Positions 23,178 to 35,328 of a DNA stretch of 64,000 nucleotides are shown in pieces; the stretch's first letter is position 1, and each line of letters opens with the position of its first letter. Under the pieces are notes generated by a model, which was given only the letters and a program-made list of their open reading frames with translations, had not been told where the DNA came from and made no database searches. Made by a program: the position numbers and the translations under genes. The stretch is from the NCBI GenBank assembly GCA_910574455.1, contig CAJSYZ010000004.1:2170001-2234000 (forward strand), read 5' to 3'. This DNA comes from Trichaptum fuscoviolaceum (Eukaryota; Basidiomycota; Agaricomycetes; Hymenochaetales; Trichaptaceae).

Positions 23178-24806
23178 GTGTGTGGTTTGGCTTATCTTCA
23201 ATGACTTGTCAGAGGACCTACCCTTTGGTTATCGCTCGGGAGCATATATCGATAGCACGGTGGTCCAGTCAATCACCAAAAGCTTAGAGTCCAAGCTAGA
23301 GCATGCAAATCGCTTCGGGTTTTCGTCGAACGATTTCAAGGAAACACTTGTTCTGGCTGATCAGCTGGGGAGGTACTTTGATACGTCAAATCAGTATATC
23401 AGTAACCGGGTTAGGGAAGCACAGGCTCTGCAGAGGAAGACGGCTGTGATGCTAGACCAGTTTCGGATCAGTACATACCAGTACACGGACATGATCTTCA
23501 AGCTAGGTGAAGAACTAGCTATCCTGATGCATTATACGGTAAGCTGCAAATTAAATCAAAAGCTTGAATGCACGTCTCTAACCGCTTGTTCTTATGGTAA
23601 TGCACTATAGCCCGAGGAGCCACTTGAGCTGCTTATCCGCAAGCGTGTGGAGGAATCAAGACTTGCTGTCGCCACGGCGTTCATATCTGTTCTTCCCGGC
23701 TTTTTCCCGTCAGGGAAACTCATCAATGTTTTCACTGGGGACGTCATCTGGGATAATTTCTTGTCTTGCTTAGTCGCCCGATATCATTCACACCATGCAA
23801 TCGTGCGTTGGCAACGTAAATTTGAGGATGAGGAGGCCGGCAATCGATTGATACAGACAAAATCTGTCTTTTCTGCCATAAGGATCGACATCAAAGGCAC
23901 AAAGCTCGAGGAAAATGTTCGTCGTGAACTCTCTGCTCAATTGAAGCACTTTACGCCAGTCGTGGGCGTGAATCTTAAAGGCTCTACAAGCAGGCCCCGA
24001 AACCCAAGGCTTGCGCTCAAGTTCTTTCTCCCCCTACTTATTTGGTCATATAACGAGTGCAAGGATTGGATCGTCTTCCTAGACAAATGCCGTGCGGAAC
24101 AATTGCCAAAGTCCCCGTTGGTCAACTCTCAGAAGCAGAAGTCAATTGTTCTGCGACTCAGGCGACTCCGACTGTCTTTCAATCCGGAACAGCACGAGAG
24201 GCTCGGCGTCGATGGAAACGTGAACTTGAACGTGCCGGTGGAGAAGCTGCTCTAGCTGACTTTCATCGACTCATTCAGAAGTCAATGGATATTCTTGGCG
24301 TCGACTCGGCTGATGGTGGAACGTCCTCATTGGAGAATAATCGACAAATCCAGCGCAAATACGGAAATTATTCGGTTGTTCTGCGCAGGTTCAACTGGAT
24401 CAGGAAATGTTTAATCATCCTCTGTGATGATTCGCTTCTGGATCTGTTGCTCATGAATGATGGTGCAATGCAGCGCTTCTCCAGGGAGATGGACTTTGCT
24501 AGGCTGGGCATTATCGAAGTGACTCGAGCCATTAGGCAATTTGACGATGCTGATCGCAAAGATATAGACAAGGAAAGACTCAACAGGGCCGCCGAATTTC
24601 TCCACGAAGATATGGAACACATCAATCATGCCCTTATTCCGGCAGAGCAAATTTTTGACTCTTTACTCCTGAAGACAGTCGACGATTTACTTCGTAATTA
24701 TGGTCCATTTTATTTAACAGATTATGGAATCCTATTTGCTCTTCTCGACAAATTGGATCCCATCACGGACACCGACTCGGATGTCAATATGAGCTCGGTG
24801 ATGTAA

Positions 24807-25568
24807 CTGGCGGTTGCATATTGGACCATTCCCCGACACGAAGTGTTCTAGGGTTCACCAGCGCGCGATTCAAGTTTAAGTTGTGGCCGTGTTAAATTTT
24901 TATTTCGTTTTACTATGTTTATGACAAAAGTCAAGGACTCGGATTGTACTAGTACTACTCATTCTATGCCAGTGCTTACTCCCTTTTCAAGTTTAACTTA
25001 AAGCTCCTCTCGCACTATGCTGCACTATTGGTAGTTAGTACTAGTAGCAACTATGTGACATCGTTTTCTTGATTACTACTATATACTGCAAAAAAAATTA
25101 TTTATTTATTCATAGCATATGCTTGATAGTACTACCGTGACTAGTACTACTAGTAGTCTGTGTTCAACTTGAACTTCAACTTCAAGATGGTTAAATTAGA
25201 ACTTGAAGTAGTACTAGTAGTAGTAGCAGCCTGAGGCAGGTTATTGGTTCATTTCCAGTTGTTGGCAAGTTCCATGTTATTGTACACTTTTTACTTGAAG
25301 TTTTCTATGTTCATACTAGTACTAGTACCAGTAGTAGTAGTACTCAGCCTGAGGCTGCCAGTGCACTGCAGCAGTGGGAAATTTTGACCACTGCCACTGA
25401 CAGTGGCATCTGACATGATCCAACTTGAACTTGAAGTCTAAGATGCACCGACTAGTAACACTACAATTCTAGTATAGCTAGTACCATAATCCGTCACTGA
25501 ACATTTAAATGTTATATCCTTACTTCATAAGTTTCAAGGTACTTTGTGAGCTAAATGAGGGTTTAACT
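24807..25568. promoter_or_regulatory. Convergent spacer with palindromic words
   Basis: Lies between the 3' ends of the 557-aa gene and the transposase gene. It carries ACTAGTACTACT, AACTTGAACTTCAACTTCAAG and CAGCCTGAGGCTGCCAGTG words near 25,130-25,390. Because it lies between gene ends, the words are not simply promoter elements. Confidence 0.45.
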
Positions 25569-28500
25569 TTATTGTTGCCTACTTTCGTACAATGTTTCAT
25601 GCATGTGCATGTCAGCAAATCGGTTAACATAGAATCTATTGTAAAAGTCCAGGGACTCCTCAGGTGTCAATGACTTCGGAGGACATTCATCACCCTCTGG
25701 AACCCCAAGGAGGTGAGCTAAACGGAAGATACTCCCTAGAGCTATCACGGATAACTTTGGAGTTTTTGAGTCACCGTGACGGGGGTAGCCTGACTCCGAG
25801 TCGGAGGTGTCATTCAGGTCACTCCGGCGAGTCCGAGTCAGCGGTTGACGGCAACTTCCAATAGTACTACGCTGGCACGCGGTAGAGGTCTCTGACTCAT
25901 ACTCTGGCTCGACTATCCACATTCTTGTTTTTCTGTCAGGTGAGTCTCCAACATTCTTGAAAAACTGGACAAGGGCGCATTCCTGACGTTCTCCATTGGC
26001 GGTGAAGGAGAAAAGAAGCATAACCCGAGCAATTCGCATCCCTGCAAACCCCTTTTTGCGAGAACTAACTTGGACAAGAACGACATCACGTCGTGGTTTT
26101 CCGCGCCAAGAGGGATTGGACCTGATCACCTCCCTCATTGCTTGCTCTATAGGAATTGATTCGCCGCGGTAGGCGAAATACGCGGTAGCTGAATGGAAGA
26201 TGGCAATGTCATTGCCCATGTCCAGTGCAAACTGTTGTTCGGCTATCAGGCTTTCAGAAGCGCTTCCGAGGTCATAGTATCCTAATTCGTTCAAGTTGCA
26301 CCTTTCGTACTTGCAGAATAAGTATATTTTGATGAGTCGTCGGAGCTGTCGGAGTTCTGGATGGCCTTTTATCGCCGCAAGAGCGTTGAGCTGTTTGGGG
26401 TACAGCTTACTGGACTCTGTAAGGATAGCAACGAATAAGTCAGATATCCAGCGCCACAATTTGAAGCTCGTGTTACTGACGTTGTTTCGAAGCCATTAAC
26501 ATCAAGCTCGAAGGATCACTTCTACCACCTAAGCAAAACCGATGTTCTGTATTTTCCACATCATGAAGAACAACACTACTTTGCAGTCCTTCCACTGATG
26601 AAGTGCTGAAATCATCCAGGTCAGCAATTTCGTTGTGCCCTTGATTACCCACAGTGCCATCGAAGAAATCATCTGTATCATTGGCTGCTCCTGCCACACC
26701 AATACACTGCAACTGCTCCCTCTGATTCGGGATCCTCTCAGCATCATCCTCCTCCGGCTCTGACATATTCTTCCGCAGAACATCTCGCAAAACTTTCCAC
26801 GTAGCCTCGGATAGCGTATCGTCTAGCATTCCACGCCGTTTGAAGTCTGACCTCGATGCAATAAGTTTGCTGAGTTGTTGGCTTGCTGTGATCATCAGGC
26901 CCAAGGGATCATTTCTGTTCGAGCGTCGCCACGTTTCTTTGACCGCATAAATATGTTTATTCTCTGTAATCGATGAACACAGCCCGCTCGGTGCAGCAAA
27001 CAGAGGGATCAATGTTGGATAATGCACCATAGCATGCTGTCGTGGTAGTGAAAAGTTATCCCGGATGCCCTTAGCTATGAATATTTGCCGATAACGGTGA
27101 AAGTGATCCAAAGAGGCTTTGATTTGATCAAGAGTTGAGGCTGTAATCGTGTACCGACGCACAAGGTAACAGAAGTCTAGAAATGCACTTAATGTGCGAA
27201 TCATATCATCATGTGCAATGCCCACGATAGCCGGAAGATACACCTAAGCAAATTGCATCAAATATCAGCAAACCACTGCCTCGAACAAGATAAAAAGGTC
27301 ACATACTTTCATAAGTGCCTTAGAATCATTGCCTGTCCATTGCTTGAAGCCTTGGCCTTCGGGGAATCTGCGAAGTCCAGGAAAAGGAGCAGCAACTCTG
27401 ATTCTACGCGGATGTTAGCAATGGTATTTACATTAAACAACTTGCGAAAAAAATCACCTTTTATTCACAATATCCAGCTCTGACGTGGTCAAGCTCTGAC
27501 ATATCCACTCGACAAGATGATCCTTGAACACGCCTTTGATGATTTGGTGCAGCAGGTCCGGAGATATGAGATCGCATATATCTGCGCGCGGAATGTCATT
27601 GGTGAAAGGCTACGGAGCAACGTATCAGTTGCAATATACGCATCCAATGAATAATTTGAAGCACGTACCACAATGTCCTGGTGGAATCCGTACTCTTTCC
27701 GAATTGTTGCTTTATTCATGTTGTTGGCGTCTACCTGTTCTATCAATCGTTCGTGCAGCTCTTTTGTTCGAGGAATTGATACAAATTCCGGATTATCGAG
27801 GTCCTTGTGAGGCGCTGTGCATCTATAATGTCAAAAGTAAGTCATCACCACAGAGCTTGATTTCAGGAAAGCCTGAGGGCGGTAGTACTTACTTGCAGCA
27901 CCATCCAGTACATATGGCGCAAAGGCTGACCTGTTCCGGATAATCGGCTATATATGAGCCGAGTCCGAAAACCGACCTACGCAAGTGACCATCAGGGCAC
28001 CGGAGAATGGTTTTCTGAGTGTTCATGATCATTGCGGATTTCAGCGAGATTAAGATCCTCGATATAGACGAATGAAAGATCTGATGTCGAAAGTGCCGGA
28101 AGTCATCTGACTTTTCGTATTGCCGCTCAGCTGCAAAGCATCAGAAGTCAATTGAATAGATCACTACACAGGGTTACCAAAAGTGATGGTCACCCCCGTA
28201 AATCCAATGTTTTGCATTTTTCTCTACTTGGAATTGCTGTTAATACTCAAAAATGTTTCCATACTATACACCATACTGTAGCATCGTGTATGAGAAATAT
28301 GAGGTTGATAGCTTCTGTCAAAGAAGAAAAAAGATGATAACAAAGTTCTTGTAAAATGATTAAATTAGACAAATTCTAGACCATTATCCTCAATTTACAA
28401 CAGATTTTTGTTTTTCATTCCTTCCAGAAATTTGCACGCTTTACCATTGAGATTAAAGATACCTTGTCTGATTTTACGATAATTTTTGTGTTGCTAGTTA

Positions 28501-30409
28501 GTAGTTTATGCCGCATATATGCAAAAAAATGTCATTTTGACCAGATTTCAGTATTAATTTTTGTAAAAATCAGACATTGGCCTCCTACCTCACAACAAGT
28601 GACCTTAAAAATCCTGTAAAATCATGCATGCATGCCACTACCTATTCATTCACGTTAGAAAAGTTTCACATCTGTTGGGGCATTGGTTGTATCTCCAGCC
28701 TCTCTAAAATGTTGGAAATAGTGTGAATTTAGGCTAAATCTTCAGATTGAAGATATCTCATTGAACAAGATTGGCATCACAGAATATCTTGAAACTTCAC
28801 ATAGACATAGTGATCAGCATTCGTATGCTTGCCAGATTTTTGCAAGTGCAAATAATGTGTTGACAATAAGATAATGTACAAAAACATGTTTTTGAGGGGT
28901 GACCGTCACTTTTGGTAACCCTGTGTATTAACACATACTCTTTGGTATTGCCAGAAATGCTATGAGCTGGACTGTATTCAGTTTCTGGGACCGCCGGGCC
29001 TTGTTTGATACATTCCCAATCGAGAGATACAAAGGATAGTATTCATTATTGCCAGTTCCAACAGAAACCGTTGTCTTATCGCTTCCTAAAATGACCGGGA
29101 CGAACATAGATCCATGGACTGCTTTATCTTCTGCGTAGATCTTGTTCTAAGTCAAGGATAATAAGTATCTGTGCGAGTTAATGAGTCACGACTTACAGCC
29201 TGTTCCCAAGCAAAATTCCCGGACATGTAATTTCTGAAAACTCGTTCTTTGTCATTGATATTATTGGTGTCCTCCTTTGTCTGAAATTCACGAAACGGGA
29301 CAAAGTCAAATTCGCCTTCTAAAGCCGGGTTATCCACCAAATTTTGGATTACTTCCAAAGGATCCCGATACCATACATCATATTCTTTCCTCTTCCATGA
29401 CTCGATGTTCTCGTTTGTCGCTTTTTGGCCATTGTCATTAGTGTAGAAGTTACTGAAGGATTTCCAAGATACATCACCGACTTTTGTAGTGTCAATGATC
29501 TTGTACAAATTTTGTGCATCTCCATCGAGCAGTGCACCAGCTGTATCCAGACTTGAGTCATCATTGGGATCTGTCGCGTCCAATTCGGGATATCTAATAG
29601 ATTTTGCATTCTCCGTGGACTGAATTAGTTGATAAGCCTTCATAATTCCAAGAAGCTTTGTTATGTTGCCAGCAGACATTTGCTCTTCGCGATAGAGAAA
29701 ATCTGCGAGCTCGAAATCTGCTCGGCACGAATAGGGAAACCAGTCATTTGACGCAGGTTCGTTCCGTGAAACGGGCGGTTCTTCCTTTTCTAAGAAGTTC
29801 CCTTCTTCATTGCATGGAGTGGCTGCACGATATTTGGTGTCAGAATGCTAAAGTAAACTGGGGACATCATACTTAGCGCGCACCATTTAAATATCTGTGA
29901 TACACCTTTAAGTTATCATTGTTCTCTTCATAATCTCCAATGTTGGAGTCCAGATCAGCAGAAGATAGGTCTTGGTCTTCAAGTTCGTCATCTCCAGTGT
30001 CAGCATGGGACAGGCAATCAGGACCGTCTAAATCTTGAAGCAGCTCGTCTCGGCCTATGCTAAGCATCGAGATATCCTGTGTGAGTATAGAAATGTCGTA
30101 GTCGTAACTTGAAGAGTTGCAGCCACTTTCATCTTCATGATGGCCCTCCAAGTCTGTTGGAAGTTCAGGAGAGCCGGGAAGAGCTTGAGGTGTCGAAGGT
30201 CGTGCGGGTCGCTTGGGTGAGGAATCCAAGTCGAAACCACAAGCAGCAGGTCTTGTTGCAAATGATGACGGGTGAGCTGAATATTCATGTCTTGTCCTTG
30301 CGGATTGATTCTTGAACCTCCTGCTGCAGAAGGAGAAGGTGCATCGAATAGTCGGGGGGAAGATATCTGTAAGATGAACGGGTTTGGGCCTTCGCCGAGT
30401 TACCGGCAT
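25569..30409 (-). CDS. Plavaka-type transposase
   Basis: Minus-strand gene of many exons with phase-consistent GT-AG joins. The first exons are 30409-29884 and 29822-29197; the last ends at 25569. In order: a C2H2-like finger (RCTFSFCSRRFKNQSARTRH); an acidic linker; DFELADFLYREEQMSAGNI; EYDVWYRDP; NYMSGNFAWEQA; FVPVILGSDKTTVSVGTGN; RSVFGLGSYIADYPEQV; ISPDLLHQIIKGVFKDHL; FSLPRQHAMVHYPTLI; ITENKHIYAVKETWRRS; and a C-terminal ARVMLLFSFTANG, GDSPDRKTRMWIVEPEY and FYNRFYVNRFAD. This is the conserved order of the large Plavaka transposases of agaricomycetes, placed near the CACTA superfamily. I found no stop or frame change after splicing. A 759-bp MITE lies inside one intron. It probably mobilises the surrounding 40-kb element. 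Confidence 0.88.
28167..28925. mobile_element. 759-bp MITE, copy 1, in an intron of the transposase gene
   Basis: Terminal inverted repeats of about 30 bp begin CACAGGGTTACCAAAAGTGA, and TA duplications lie on both sides (28165-28166 and 28926-28927), as for Tc1/mariner-type elements. It has no coding capacity. It looks identical to copy 2 at 42625-43383. It lies between the donor GTATGT of one transposase exon and the acceptor of the next, so it should be spliced out. Confidence 0.93.
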
Positions 30410-30886
30410 TAGTTCCAGTAACTTGAACGCTGAATTTAAAGTTGAATGGCACGCTCAGCGGTGATGCCCGCGTAGTAACAACTTGAAGTTAGTAGTACTA
30501 CTAGTAGTAGTACCGGTAGCCTGAGTAGCCACAGCCTCAGGCTGTCAGTGACTCAGTGGCACTGCCGCCAGCCTGCCAGTGAGCCTGCAAGTGCCAGTGA
30601 GTAGTACTAGTACCAGTAGCACTGTGATAGTACTAGTAATAGAGCTAGCCTGAGTATCCGAGTGTCCAAGTCCGAGTCTGAGTCAGGCTCATTCCGAGTC
30701 AGCCTAACTTGAAGGCTGCCAATCACTGGCACTGCCAGTGCCAGCAAGTGCAAGTGGGCGTAAATTTTCCTTGAATAGGCGCCCTCATCTCCAACTTCAA
30801 CTACAACTTGCACCTTTGCCAACTCGATTCACCATCGAAACTCATAGCACCTGTCAGCGTGCCTCGACTTGAAACACTGCACAAGA
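30410..30886. promoter_or_regulatory. Divergent spacer with palindromic words
   Basis: Lies between the start of the transposase gene and the start of the DUF6532-like gene. It contains AACTTGAAGTTAGTAGTAC, TACTACTAGTAGTAG, CAGCCTCAGGCTG and CACTGGCACTGCCAGTG words at 30,475-30,750, the same vocabulary as the other spacers. Confidence 0.5.
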
Positions 30887-31888
30887 ATGTCAACTCGAAG
30901 ACAAACGCGGGCTAAGAATAGCAATCAGCACCCGGGAGCCATAGTCAATAAACTCAGAACACGTCGAACGAAAGAGGAGGTATTAAGGGAGAAAGAAGAG
31001 AAGGAGAGAAGGAGAGAAGAGCAGGCCTCAAAGCATGGTGAGGCATTGAGGGAAAAGGAGGAGAAGGAAAAACAGAAGGAAGAACGGGCAGCTCTGCGCG
31101 AAGCTGCGGCTCAACAAGCCGCGGATGCGAGAGAGAAGAGAAAACTTGATGCGGAACAGAAACGGGCAGCAAAAGCACAAGAGGCATCTGAGAAGGTATG
31201 CAAAAAGAGAGCTGCAGCAGAGCAACAGGAAACAGCAATACTGGAGACGATGGAGCTTGAGAAGAATTTGTCGAAGGCTCTTGACATTCGCACCCAGATG
31301 GGCTCAACTGCACCTAAGCTGGCTGGCACTGACAAATGAGGGCTAAAAAAACCGAAAGACACTCCTGAAGCTAGTGAGTCCTTATCTTCAAGACAGCGAC
31401 AGTCGAGTTACCAGATATTGGCATTGCAGGTTCAACGAACGAGGAAAAAGACAGCTTTTGTGAAGCTGAAGGCAATGCAAACTTTTATGTTCGTAAGTTG
31501 CATTACCTTTACGACTTTAGGTTTTGAAAGATGAACATATTGACTCACGTTATGATGCAGCCAATTCCGATGGACCAGATAGAGAGCGCGCAAAAAAGGC
31601 GAGGAAAAAGGACACCAGAGGTGCACTTCCTTTCCGTACTTGTGTGCAGGGCGCAAAGGCTTCAAGTCGTATCATAGGAGGCACTGGCTATCATAGTACG
31701 CTTGCAGGACAGGACAGCAGTCTTTCTGGTGAGGATACAGACATGATAGACTCGCCCAATATGTCAAAACGGAACGATAAGACAAAGCGACCTGTCAGGG
31801 CACTTCGCAACACAGATGGATCCACTTTCTTCGGCGGAGAGGGCAGAAATCCTGAGATCGCAGGGAAGATAGTAGAAGATATTGACTT

Positions 31889-32279
31889 GTGAGTTTGAAG
31901 TCGTACTACTCAACCGTTCGCATCATAGTACGAAAGATGAGTTTCAAATTCAAACAAATTCAAGTTGATAGTAAGTGTGAAGCTTGATTTAAACTCAGCT
32001 ACTTGAAGCTTATCATTGTAGTACTACTTACTACTACTACTAGTAGTACTAGTACTGATAGCTTGAATGCACCCGCCACTGCCAGTGGCAGTTTGAGCGT
32101 GCCACGCGTGCGCCAGTGACACTGCCAGTGGCAGCGACCGTGGCGGCCCGGCGGGTCACCGCCGTGCCACACTTCTTCAAGATCATCATGAACCCGAACG
32201 TTGCAGCTTCTTCACTTATAATGCTCACATCCTTATCTTTGTTTCAAGTTGTGAGCCTGGCTGACACAAGGAAAATTTA
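31889..32279. repeat. Long intron filled with palindromic words
   Basis: This 391-nt intron of the DUF6532-like gene (donor GTGAGT at 31889, acceptor TTTAG before 32280) contains ACTACTACTAGTAGTACTAG, CACTGCCAGTGGCAG and CTTGAAG words near 32,020-32,140, matching the spacers between genes. The other introns of this gene are mostly short. Confidence 0.5.
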
Positions 32280-32504
32280 GGCTCCCCGCCTCGGTGCAAG
32301 AGGATGCAAACTTTAGTCCTTGGGAGGATGAAGGAGAGACAGTAACCCTCACGAGTTTTCAAGGTGTAAAGAATAGCTTTGCGAGCAAGCGACAGACGGC
32401 ACATCTTGTTGACTCCGACACTGATAATGTGAGTTGGTTAAAGCATTCATTAGACTGGCAGATGAAATCTTAATATTTTGATTGTGCGTTTAATTAGGAC
32501 GCGA

Positions 32505-33574
32505 TGAAAGTATAATAAGTACAAAGGGGGTGGGATGTGTAGAAAACCCGCAGAAGAAGAATAAAGTAGTGAAACAGAAAGAAGAGGAGAAACAACGAAG
32601 AAAACTAGTAAAATAACTAAACGGCCCCCGTCGTCCGTAAGACGGAGTCTTCGCGGGTGTCACTCGAGAGGAATCGATGGCCGTCGAGGCCCGTACTCGT
32701 CGTTCCGTCGAAAGAACTAAGTCAACTAGTAGCACGCGCCTATGCGCAGACTCCAGTCAACCGTCCGTAAGTATGTCTTCTGCGTGCGCAACGCAATCGT
32801 CGCTCGCGAGAAGTCCGAAGACAAGAAACAAACCGGACTCTTGCACGCCCGTAAAAGCCTCGCGCGCCGCCGTAGTCGAAGCCCGAAGACAAGAAACAGA
32901 AAGAAAACAGAGGAAATCCGTGAGGCTGTTGAGCCCGTCCGTCGACACCGTTGCCGCCGCAAGATTCTCGCTCTCGCTCACACGTCGTGATGGTAGGGAA
33001 AATGAAGTCCATTTTCACACGGTGTTACAGGTGGCGACTAACACAAGTTAATACCGCGTGTGAACCGGCTACTCCGGCCACGCAAACTACCCCGGAACCG
33101 TTGTCTTTGTTCCCGTCCCTCAATTAGCAACCCGTTTCCCACGCCACTCGCGCACGTCGCCACACTCTAAGTGTCCGGCCGGACGCATATCCCGCAAGCT
33201 CGTTTGCTCGTCCACCCATCGCATTGCCCGTTGTGTGATCGCCGGTGAGCTCTGTGCCTTGTATTCTCTATTGCTTGTGCTCAGGTACAGTTTTCCCTTC
33301 GCTATTTGGCTTCGAGTGTCGGCCGGGAGCCTTTCTGCTCGTCCGGTGTCCAGTGTATGCACCCGGATTCCGTCCGGATGCCTCTGCTGTGTCCGGCGGG
33401 CGTCGTACGAACACTGGACGCAGTCCAGGTGTTACAGCGAGGAGACTTACAATACCGCCCCAAGCCAATGTGAGTGCCGCTTAAAGTTCAAAGAAATTGT
33501 TCGATTCACAGAGACTATGCATCGGTGGAGTCCCATGCACAACGATGGCTAATTAACAATGTTTCTGTATCGTA
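32505..33574. other. About 1-kb CG-rich block inside an intron, origin unknown
   Basis: Flanked by exon ends (DAMK before, DGASNKSKKRKL after). It is much richer in CG than its surroundings (CGTCCG, CCGGCCGG and similar) and open in several frames at once, as expected for CG-rich non-coding DNA. It may be an inserted element, but I could not identify terminal repeats or a target dupl­ication. Confidence 0.35.
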
Positions 33575-34710
33575 TCAGGATGGAGCCAGCAATAAATCGA
33601 AGAAAAGGAAGCTATCCCGCGACACTCTCTCCGACTTGCAGGCTCCTACAACGTTGGTAAGTGGCATCATAATGTCTTGCTTCGTTCGCGCTACTTATCC
33701 TTCCTTCTTTGTGCTCTGGAGAAGAAGAATATCAGGAGACAATCGGCCGTTCAGGTGAGTGTTTCACATCAAAGCATGGATCTGGTGCCGGACTTTCTTG
33801 TGTCCTTCGGCATCGACATATCTTTACTTCATTACTTACCAAACCGTACTCTGAATAGGGCGCGAAAATGCAGAGAATCGCCAACTCCCAGCTTGATGTA
33901 ACGGTAAGTTTATTCTGCTTTTACCCCCTCACTACTCACCTGTCATCTCGTCAGGAGGGTATTACTGTCGATGGACATAGAGAGCAATCGCCGGCGTTGT
34001 ATCTGCAGATGCAGGTATGTGTAGGCATCGACACTCAATAGGACAACTTTCTGCACCCCTTTCTTTGGCAAGGATCTGGTTGTCTACTAAGCTTTGCTTA
34101 TTGTAGGACAGCATGATCGCGAATAATAAGAAGAGGAAGTCACCGCCGGACTCTAACTCGCATGCCGTGGTAATTCTTGCATTTCCACCCAATATTCAGA
34201 TCACTTCCTTACTATCTAAAACAGACTAGCATGAACGTGTATATGAAGAAGCCGTCATCACAGGCTGCCTCGACAGTTAGTGTTAATCCTTCTAATCTCC
34301 ATTTCATATCATTTCTGATTAAGCAACAAGGATTTGAACCTCACTACTAGTAACAAGAGTAAACTGCAAGACAGTCATTCTCAGGCTGATATACTGGTAT
34401 TCAATTCTCTTCGAGCTTTTCTTGGTAACAATTCCTCTAATTGCTACAGATGAAATCTTCTACTTCTATTCGCAATTTGAAGAGGTCTCTGGCGGCTCAT
34501 GCGCAACATATTGCAAGTGTGAGCTAATTGCTGCAATTGATTCGTGTACTAATTCAAGGCTCCTTTAACAGGCAAGTGGTTGTGAGGTGTCGCTAACACC
34601 ACGAGCACAATCACCTGCGATGACGACAGTATCCATCAGTCCTGAACCCGAAGTGCTCGCAACCAAGGCTCATCTTGGTCATCGCAAAGTCTCTCGGACT
34701 ACTAGCTCTG

Positions 34711-35286
34711 TGTTACGACCTAGAGTGGTTCCTTCGCTTTCGAGACCCTGAATCGGACACGGACGACGATCGGACGCAATGAGCGGTGGTTCTCACTCTG
34801 AGAAGCACTTTACAAGTCAATTAAGCTATTCTACACATCAGAGCTAAAGATAAACACATCACCTGAGAAGCACTTTACAAGAGGCCAAAAGTGGAGTGCT
34901 TCGCAGGGGGATCCGCGGTTTTGATGAACAAAGGTAAAAACTATACAGTACCAAGCCACTGGACCCTGATCCGACTAGGTCCGACCTATACCGCTGACGT
35001 AAGTCGGAGTTCGGGGTCCCGCTCTAGTCGGGGTCCCGCATCGGTAGAGCGGAGGTTCGAGTCGGAGTGGCGGAAGAAAGAAAGAAAGGAGAATTGTTTG
35101 CAGGGCGCTTGTCCTAGCGGCCTGCAAACATACAGGCAAGTAATCTACGCAAAAAGGAAGAGAATCGGAGTCAAAGAAAGTCCGGTTTCGGACCGGACAT
35201 GTCGGGGATCCGACTCGGAGTGTGATCATAAAAGAAAATAAAAGAAAAATAAAAGAAATAAAATAACCTGAGGCGGATTCCTGACA
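34711..35286 (-). repeat. 3' LTR of retroelement 2
   Basis: 576 bp, TG...CA on the minus strand (TGTCAGGAATCC...GTAACA). Preceded on the minus strand by the polypurine tract. Confidence 0.96.
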
Positions 35287-35300
35287 TTATCCCCCTCCAA
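35287..35300 (-). other. Polypurine tract of retroelement 2
   Basis: Minus strand reads TTGGAGGGGGATAA immediately before the 3' LTR, one base different from the tract of retroelement 1. Confidence 0.85.
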
Positions 35301-35328
35301 GGGCGCTCCTAAAGAGCGCGCGCGTTCG

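Larger units (their letters stand above)
16671..24806 (+). pseudogene. 557-aa gene of unknown function, split by retroelement 1
   Basis: Leaving out element 1 (16872-23177) and one 5-bp target copy, the exons are 16671-16829, then 23179-23538 (its first bases lie at 16868-16871 on the other side of the insert), 23611-24120 and 24162-24806, totalling 1674 nt in frame. The protein begins MSSSDLGDTPSS followed by DTDEDEDG. It has an alpha-helical middle (ESKLEHANRFGFSSNDFKE, VREAQALQRKTAVMLDQF) and ends DTDSDVNMSSVM. I recognise no domain. The insertion lies one base after the 3' splice acceptor of intron 1, so exon 2 is cut at its first codons. The uninterrupted frame elsewhere and the apparently identical LTRs say the disruption is recent; an intact allele may exist. 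Confidence 0.65.
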
